Positions 57,520 to 64,000 of a DNA stretch of 64,000 nucleotides are shown piece after piece. Under the pieces are notes generated by a model. It saw nothing but the letters and a program-made list of their open reading frames with translations. It was not told the DNA's origin and ran no database searches. The stretch's first letter is position 1; every line of letters begins with the position of its first letter. This stretch comes from Rugalucina vietnamica (lineage: Eukaryota; Mollusca; Bivalvia; Lucinida; Lucinidae). Location: positions 1,860,001-1,924,000 of the forward strand of contig OZ024883.1 in assembly GCA_964017185.1 (NCBI GenBank), read 5' to 3'. The position numbers were made by a program, and so were the translations under genes.

Positions 57520-58843
57520 TGTCACATATTGAAAATTACTACTTTGTAATGTTGAGCAGTATACTTTGAGAGTCAGTATTTTATGATGCCTTCATGTCTA
57601 GGAAATAGTGTTGAGGGTCCGTAATTTTGAATTGATATCAGTGAATTAGTATTTTTATTCAAAGGTTTTGATGAACCTTAATACTATCTGAAATATGCAT
57701 GAGTGAACACAATACCTGTTGGACAGGGTATATTTTACTGTTAGCCAATACGGATATTGTTGATTGATATTGGAGAACTGGTTTGGTTATTGAAAGGAAC
57801 ACATGTATATTTGAGATATAAGGGCATAAACAGAGGTAAATTATTTATTTAATTTTCTCTTTTGTCTTTATCTTGAATGTAAAGATGCTGCAAATCCTAC
57901 ATGTAAATAGCATTATTTCGTGTATACAGTTTTTTGTATTTTTCTTTGCCAAAGTTATGATCGAAGTCAATATTTAGAATTTTGAGCTTGTTTTTGAAGT
58001 TAACCTTTCAGAAAATAAGTGGTCAATGTTTCTAAACAAAATACTCCAAAATGACTTTAATTTTGGTAAAGTTTGAACAAATTTTGTATTGTTGGTATAC
58101 TGAACAAAATTTGTAAGGTGTCAGAATTTTGAATTAATCAAGGTCTCTTTTTTAAAGGCATTTTGCTGTTTCCATCAATTATTTTGTCTCCAGTGAACTT
58201 ATTAGTTTTATTTATTGATTTTAGCTCTTTTATAAGCCGGAAAACATACCCAGACAGGCAGCAGGACAACAACCATTGTCAGCTTGTTAACGTTTTCTGA
58301 GCTGTGGCTTCATGAACTCATAATCACGAAACAGTGTTCTGAGTGTCATATAAACGGGACAGAATATCCATATTATATTCTATGAATGTCCACACGTTAT
58401 AATCTACTGTGGGGGTTACACCAGTGTATGCAGAACTGGAACTATGAGTTACATTTATTTACATGGGCTACTTTATGAGAACAATGTACAATGATAGATG
58501 GAGACAACACATCCTTTTGATAATTTATTCAACCGAGAGACCTAGATGTCAGTATAGTTTGAACAATCACGTGGTGAAACATCGATGAGACAGTTACTAA
58601 ATGTCAAGTGTACCATCACTGGAACATTTCAAAATGCATGGCCATTGAACAAAAGTGACGTTCACTAGATCTAGTTGAAATCGCGTTTAATTGAAATCGC
58701 GTTTAATTGAACTCGCGTTTAATTGAAATCGAATTTCTTTTTGTTTTGACCTAATGTATATATTGTATATAAAATTTGTTGAAAGTATGTTGTTCTTCCT
58801 AATTGTGTGAACTGCACTGTCTCATCTGGCCATCTACCTGACA
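57520..58843 (+). repeat. 3' LTR of the plus-strand element
   Basis: Same length (1324 bp) and, as far as read, the same sequence as 51097-52420. Confidence 0.96.
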
Positions 58844-59153
58844 GTGTCAAACTGTTAATTGAGCAATCTCAATTTGCAAGTGTGTCAAAATGTTGACCAT
58901 CTTGAATTACTCAAAAGACAAGCAGGATTACTGGTCATATTATTTTCGACCTTTGGCCTTAAATTTGAGTCCTCCTTTAAACTGATACATGACAATATTG
59001 CAGATTAGAAAATTATGCGAATATTCGAATCCAGAAATCGCATTCGAATATTCACATGAAATGCGAATATTCGAACATTCGAATATTCGTTGACATCCCT
59101 ACTTCCGATATATATGAAGATATAATATGTGACAGAAGACGGTTCTATTGATA

Positions 59154-59544
59154 AGGCGTAAAATAAAAATAGCCTTGTTTCCGCTAACATGCTGAAGATG
59201 GGGTAGAGTCGGTAGGTCGGAAAATCTTTTTATTTTTCGTGTATTTTTTCTTTCTTGAAAATGAATAAAAAGGGTAGAAACATGCTAGAATTAATCATAA
59301 GTACTCGAAACAAACGTGCGATGAAGTTTAAAACCAGTAGGAAGCTAAAGAACGCGAATTGACCTAGTATTGTTAAAATTATAGCAGTTTTTAAATCATT
59401 GTCTGTTTCCACTTCAAATGTTGAAGGTCGGCCGGCATGAAAATATTTTTATTTTATTTTTATTGACAATAAAAACTGCAGGGTCGGCGCAAAAACTCAG
59501 AGTCGGTCGGGTTAGCGGAAACACAGCTATTTTTGTTTACGCCT
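59154..59544. repeat. Small inverted-repeat element, GTCGG-rich
   Basis: The ends AGGCGTAAAATAAAAATAGC and AGGCGTAAACAAAAATAGCT (complement of the right end) continue into TGTTTCCGCTAAC. The interior holds GGTCGG repeats. No coding content. Confidence 0.65.
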
Positions 59545-60106
59545 AACGTGAATTACAAGATTTATCTAATCAAATTAAATAATTATAAAGATAAAGTAAG
59601 ATGTTTAAAGAAGTGTATTACTGTGTACCGTATGGACTAATTCGTTGTGGTGGCAAGGTTAGCAGTATGCTAAAAGAAGTGTTTTGCTGTTGTGGATGAT
59701 TTGAACGGCATTTGCTATCATCATGTTTGAACAGCGTATTTAAATGTGTAGCTTCATTAGGGCAGACGTACATGGTTTGTATATCTGGTACCACTGTTTA
59801 TTGGTTTTATGACTAATGTGGTGTAATATGATCCAGAGGTCGCGGGACGGGAATAATGAAGTGATTATCATCACAGTCATTTGCAGTCCGACAGTTTTAA
59901 GCGCCTCTCTATCAGTAAAATAAATTAAAACCTTAAAGAGCAGCGAACATGCCATAGTTTCGGCTACATAAGCCTCGTCAGTGACCCTATAGATTTGGCA
60001 ACATGGAGCCTAAGAAAATTGCTGTAAGTTTGCAACTTTCAACAGGACAGTCGCTAAAAAAACTAGGCATATGTCATCAAACACATGATAACAATATGCC
60101 TTTCAG

Positions 60107-60255
60107 CTCATGAATACCTTAAACAATTCCTACCATCAGAAACCTCTATATCTTCTGAGAGCTGTTCACCAGTTGACCACTTCCATACACCATCCCCACC
60201 TTTTGTTAGCCCCACCCACCATGTCGTGAAGTCCTCAATGTCGGATAAATATTCT
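60107..60255 (+). other. Candidate exon, plus strand
   Basis: An acceptor (ATGCCTTTCAG) and a strong donor (GTAAGT) border 149 bases open in one frame (HEYLKQFLPSE, then Ser/Pro/His-rich). A short ATG stretch with its own GTAAGT donor at 60003-60023 lies upstream, but its phase does not match this frame. The gene is not recognised. Confidence 0.3.
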
Positions 60256-60447
60256 GTAAGTAATCAAAATTTCACACAGAAAACAAACTCGTCCTAGAGA
60301 CATCCTCTCTATAGCAATACCCGTTTGCTAGACGTTTGGTATAGCAGAGCTTCGATATCTCCCAAATATATACAAGAGTATATGAAACTGATACGAAGCT
60401 CTAGATCAAAGCCTTTATCAACTTGATGAAAAACGAACAAGTAGTTA

Positions 60448-60575
60448 ATGACCAGGAAAAGGCGAAATCAAAAAGATATTCCCACAACAAAAAGCCGAGG
60501 CGGGACAAACTAAATTGACAATTAGGTACTTATACTTAGAGAACATACCGTAAGCTGATAGGCGGCCACTCAGTA
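60448..60575 (+). repeat. Repeat family C copy, degenerate
   Basis: GACCAGGAAAAGGCG, AAAGCCGAGGCGGGAC and AGGTACTTATACTTAG in family order. Confidence 0.65.
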
Positions 60576-60778
60576 AAACACATTGGTTATCAGAAATTCA
60601 GAACATGAATACTACTATAGCCGTGCGAAAAGATGCATAAACTCATACATACGTCCAATAAATTCATACTCATCGGTTGATGTTATACTGGCTAGATCAC
60701 CACCTTGTTGTTGACACAGGTCACGTGCAACTGACCACTCCTTTACTTGATCAGTAAAACCTTGGTAACAGTAAAAAC

Positions 60779-61324
60779 CGTTTGTATTCCGTATTTCTGC
60801 ATGACTTACATATTGAGCTAGATAATTCTGGCGCAGGAATCAGAATAGGTGGTAAACTGTTCACTGCCCCAACTCAGGCAGACGACTTACTTTTACTATC
60901 ATTGACAAAAAACGGCGTGGGGATACTTATCTGCGCATGTTGGAAATATAGTTGCAAATGGAGATTCCGGTATAGTTGTGGTGATAACGGAAAAAGTTTT
61001 GTAATTGTCTATTCTGGCACAAAGGACAACAGTGCGCTGAATCGAACATGGAAGTACGGCGAAAACATTATAAAAGAAGTATCACAGTATAAACATTTGG
61101 GCTCGATACAAACAAAGTGTATGGAAACTCCCGGTGACATTGCTAGTGTCGTACATTCCTTGCGAGGGACGTTTTTATCCTTACAAAGTTGCGGCGTACA
61201 CTCAGGTGGTATGAACCCTATATCAACAATGAAACTGTACACGTCTGTAGTTCTGCCTCGAGCACTCTTTGGCTGTGAAATGTGGTCCAGTATCAGTCGC
61301 GCATCAATGCTGAAGCTAGAAAAA
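60779..61324 (+). pseudogene. LINE reverse transcriptase, C-terminal part, first segment
   Basis: Open from LYSVFLHDLHIELD, just upstream of the catalytic box, here QADDLLLLS in place of the usual Y/F-A-D-D. It continues through YKHLGS, SVVHSLR and VLPRALFGCEMW, all typical of non-LTR retrotransposon reverse transcriptase thumb and downstream regions. The 5' part of the element, including the endonuclease and most of the polymerase, is absent. The frame is broken at 61324 by an insertion and resumes at 62026. Confidence 0.85.
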
Positions 61325-62025
61325 GGTACAAGTAGGCAAAGATCAGGAAAAGGCGCAATCAGAAAAAGATTCCCACTCCAAAAACCGAGGTGGGAAAAAA
61401 CCAAACTAACAATCAGGTACTTATACCATGAAACATATCGTAAGCCGAATGAGCAGCTATTTTCCCAATAGGTGGCCACTCAGTTACCTTAACTTAACTA
61501 AAAATATGAAAACATACATAAGGCGCCAACAGCACAAAAAAATTTTATACACCAAAACACAAAACAAAAAGAACCACCACAGAAGTATCGACTTGGAACG
61601 ATCAGTAACACAAAGTTACTGGCGGGCTTAAACCGGTTTTACATGGCCATAACCTCACCCTCAGCTTCTGCAGTGGTTCATAACATTTAGTTAGTTATTC
61701 GGTCCTCGTGGTGAATCTCTAACTAGTCAATGAATCATCAAGAACAAACAAATAAATCATGATAAACATCCTGATGAATCAAAAACCAGGACTCACAGAC
61801 TGAGTAAGCTGCCCGACGATGGAGATCCCTGGGCGCCGAATAACCTACTAACTCCGGAGCAAAAGAAAAACACCAGTTGGACCCCGGTGGGCCAAGCAAC
61901 AGACAAGAAGCTCCGGCCCCAACCAACTAAAATGAATAGCTTTATGTCGGGGCCATCATAGAGTCTGACGCCCGACCCACCGGCGTGCAATTAAAGAAGG
62001 CAGCATAGTTATCAACCATGAAGTC
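61325..62025 (+). mobile_element. 701-bp insertion inside the LINE, begins with family C
   Basis: It interrupts the LINE between the LKLEK codons and an AHRFCVKFAQ stretch that read as adjacent in the intact frame. The first 315 bp are repeat family C (GGTACAAGTAGGCAAAGATC onward). The rest is unassigned, with GACCCCGGTGGGCC and CCGGCCCCAACCAAC. No clear target duplication was seen. Confidence 0.7.
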
Positions 62026-62835
62026 GCACATAGGTTCTGTGTGAAATTCGCACAAGGTTTTCCGAAACTGACTAGAACTGATATTGCCCTGGGTATGTTA
62101 GGCGTCTCATCACTCGAAACATATATAGATATGCGAAAACTCAACTTTCTGGGAATACTTTGTAGATCTAACCCAGTGTTCATTGTAAAATTACTGTTTA
62201 TGATAAGATTATTTCAATATCAATGTAACTCTTCTAAAATCCACAGAGGATTCATTCCAGATATTGTGAGGATCTTACATAAGTATTCACTTTATACATA
62301 CCTCACGGACTTTATATCAAGCGGTTACTTCCCAAATAAGCTACCGTGGAAAAACATATGTAAATCCGCGATATGGTTCAATGAAGAAAATCAGTGGAAA
62401 ATTAGACTAAATGAATCAAATGACTTTTCCAGATTCCGTATAGTGCACAATAAACTGCAGCCATCAGTGTTTTGGCAGATTGCATATAAAAGACCATACT
62501 CACGACGTGTTTGTCAGTTTATGGCTAAAATCGTGTCTCAGAAAATAACTGAGGAACATTGTTCAAACTGTGGAAATTTCACAAACGATATCCTGCTACA
62601 CAGCACTTTTGAGTGCAATCATGCCATACAAGTGCACCTACGTAACAATTTCTGGTATACCTTACAAACAAACTTGGACGTTGTTACCTTCAACGCACTT
62701 AATCAGTTACTCAATGATGACCTCCTCACTCTCATGCTTGGGTGCCAAGTTTTTGAAAATCTATTTAAAACAAACTCGGATTACTGTGATTTTATACTGC
62801 TAAGTGCTTATTTCATAATGCAACTGTTGGCGTAG
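62026..62835 (+). pseudogene. LINE C-terminal segment with Cys/His motif
   Basis: Continues the same protein to its stop (RFCVKFAQGFPK, SLETYIDMRKLNFLG, then a C-x2-C...H...C motif CSNCGNF...FECNH near the end). Beyond the stop come about 200 bp of 3' UTR, a GAAATAAAGA signal and the AAT tail. A 5'-truncated, disrupted non-LTR element; the clade is not resolved. Confidence 0.82.
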
Positions 62836-63035
62836 GCAGTTGGTTACAACGATCAGTGGACGATACCAAACAATATAACCAGCACCTTAATGTGCTGTAT
62901 ATCTTGAGAAATACTATAGAGACTGTATTTGCGCAAGTTATGTATATTTGTCTGTATATTTGTAACTTAGATATTGTTATTGCATTTTATATGTCTTGAT
63001 CTGATATGCTGTAATCTTCATATAATGGAGGAAAT

Positions 63036-63066
63036 AAAGATTATAATAATAATAATAATAATCATA

Positions 63067-63099
<33 letters not shown>

Positions 63100-63323
63100 C
63101 ATAAATAATAATAATAATAATAATAATCATAAATAATAATAATGATAATAATAATAATAATAATAATCATAAATAATAATAATAATAATAATAATAATAT
63201 TAATAAAATAATAATAATCATAAATAATAATGATAATAATAATAATAATAATATTAATAATTATAATAATAATAATAATATTAATAATCATAAATAATAA
63301 TAATAATAATAATAATAATCATA

Positions 63324-63365
<42 letters not shown>

Positions 63366-63406
63366 CATAAATAATAATAATAATAATAATAATATTAATA
63401 ATCATA

Positions 63407-63452
<46 letters not shown>

Positions 63453-63716
63453 TTAATAATCATAAATAATAATAATAATAATAATAATATTAATAATCAT
63501 AAATAATAATAATAATAATAATAATATTAATAATCATAAATAATAATAATAATAATAATAATATTTATAATCATAAATAATAATAATAATAATAATAATA
63601 ATATTAATAATCATAAATAATAATAATAATAATAATAATAATATTAATAATCATAAATAATAATAATAATGATAATAATATTAATAATATTAAATAATAA
63701 TAATAATAATAATAAC

Positions 63717-63752
<36 letters not shown>

Positions 63753-63806
63753 CATAAATAATAATAATAATAATAATAATGATAATAATAATAATAATAA
63801 TCATAA
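63036..63806. repeat. Expanded AAT array at the LINE 3' tail
   Basis: About 770 bp of AAT units with regular ATCATAAATAAT interruptions and ATATTAATAAT variants, giving a higher-order period. It starts directly at the LINE end, so it probably grew from the LINE's AAT tail. Confidence 0.93.
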
Positions 63807-63845
63807 TGAATTTATTACTGTTACTGTAATCTCAATTGTTTGAAA

Positions 63846-64000
63846 TGAGCCTCGACGCGAGAAATCCGGTCTTCGGGGTTTCCGACCAGGTCCGACACAA
63901 ACCGGCCTGTACAAGCTCAGAAAAGAGCTAGAAGCTTGAAATTTCGGATTTAAGTAGAAGAGGAATTGTACTATCCGAGTAGCGAAAACAAAGGCGCTGA
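63846..64000 (-). repeat. MITE family A, cut by the window edge
   Basis: Inverted copy starting TGAGCCTCGACGCGAGAAAT and reaching the first palindrome arm (GCGAAAACAAAGGCGCTGA) at the window end. Confidence 0.85.

Larger units (their letters stand above)
51097..58843 (+). mobile_element. Gmr1-like LTR retrotransposon, plus strand, apparently intact
   Basis: 7747 bp with two 1324-bp LTRs, TG...CA ends and a perfect 5-bp duplication GTGTC (51092-51096 and 58844-58848). I found no difference between the LTRs on reading. Primer-binding site, one long Gag-Pol frame and polypurine tract are all present. It differs from the minus-strand element in LTR, primer tRNA and protein sequence, but shares the integrase-before-reverse-transcriptase order. 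Confidence 0.96.
50516..59101. mobile_element. hAT-type non-autonomous transposon split by an LTR element
   Basis: The ends read TAGGGATGTCAACGAAT and its exact complement, followed on both sides by ATTCGAATATTCG arrays. An 8-bp direct repeat, CTTCCGAT, lies at 50508-50515 and 59102-59109, the length made by hAT transposases. Removing the LTR element at 51097-58843 and one copy of its 5-bp duplication leaves about 834 bp without a transposase. Confidence 0.85.

Noticed and set aside
43400..58843. Endogenous retrovirus interpretation
   Set aside because: No envelope-like frame between RNase H and the 3' LTR in either element; the domain order fits Gmr1-like retrotransposons.
60003..60023. Seven-codon first exon before the candidate exon at 60107
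   Set aside because: Its phase 0 junction leads into a stop in the next exon; the open frame needs a different phase.
63604..63804. Ile/Tyr-rich frame
   Set aside because: Artefact of the AAT array.

Overview
This is a eukaryotic, animal genomic window. Genes are split by introns with GT/AG borders, there is no operon structure, the DNA is AT-rich, and much of the sequence is mobile DNA: tRNA-derived SINEs, small inverted-repeat elements, LTR retrotransposons and a LINE. The mix of a PNPLA4 orthologue, a claudin-type gene, a lectin/mucin gene, a SINE with a GGGACGTAAAA 3' tail and palindromic MITEs suggests a marine invertebrate, most likely a bivalve-like mollusc. The species assignment is inference only.

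Layout. 1-3840: repeats and a broken copy of the last exon of the next gene. 3843-14983 (minus): an unrecognised multi-exon gene with a Glu/Lys/Thr-rich C-terminus; its introns hold many repeats. 15000-23400: intergenic DNA made of SINE fragments, MITEs, a self-similar inverted-repeat element and an 80-bp minisatellite. 23463-29069 (minus): a complete five-exon PNPLA4-type patatin-like lipase of 256 residues in which every exon junction is phase 0. 29400-35200: nested inverted-repeat transposons, including a 1.2-kb element with 9-bp target duplications. 35868-37530 (plus): a three-exon claudin-like tetraspan gene of 250 residues. 38525-39739: a TA-flanked element packed with TACGCGTA motifs. 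39872-42652 (minus): the 3' exons of a transmembrane protein with a C-type-lectin end, a Thr-rich repeat stalk and a cytoplasmic tail.

43400-59101 is a composite of mobile elements and the highlight of the window. Two different, nearly complete Ty3-type LTR retrotransposons lie in opposite orientation. Both have the unusual Gmr1-like order Gag, protease, integrase, reverse transcriptase, RNase H, with integrase before reverse transcriptase, and both have a SCAN-like Gag. The plus-strand one has LTRs that look identical, a 5-bp target duplication and an uninterrupted 1545-codon frame, so it looks very young. It sits inside an older hAT-type element with an 8-bp duplication. The minus-strand one carries a single in-frame stop in Gag.

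59110-64000 holds a small inverted-repeat element, a possible exon, a 5'-truncated LINE split by a 701-bp insertion, a long AAT array at the LINE tail, and another copy of the palindromic MITE cut by the window edge. The host genes have no evident functional link to each other. What ties the window together is repeated colonisation by families that recur from end to end: MITE A (8 copies) and MITE B (about 12 copies or fragments).
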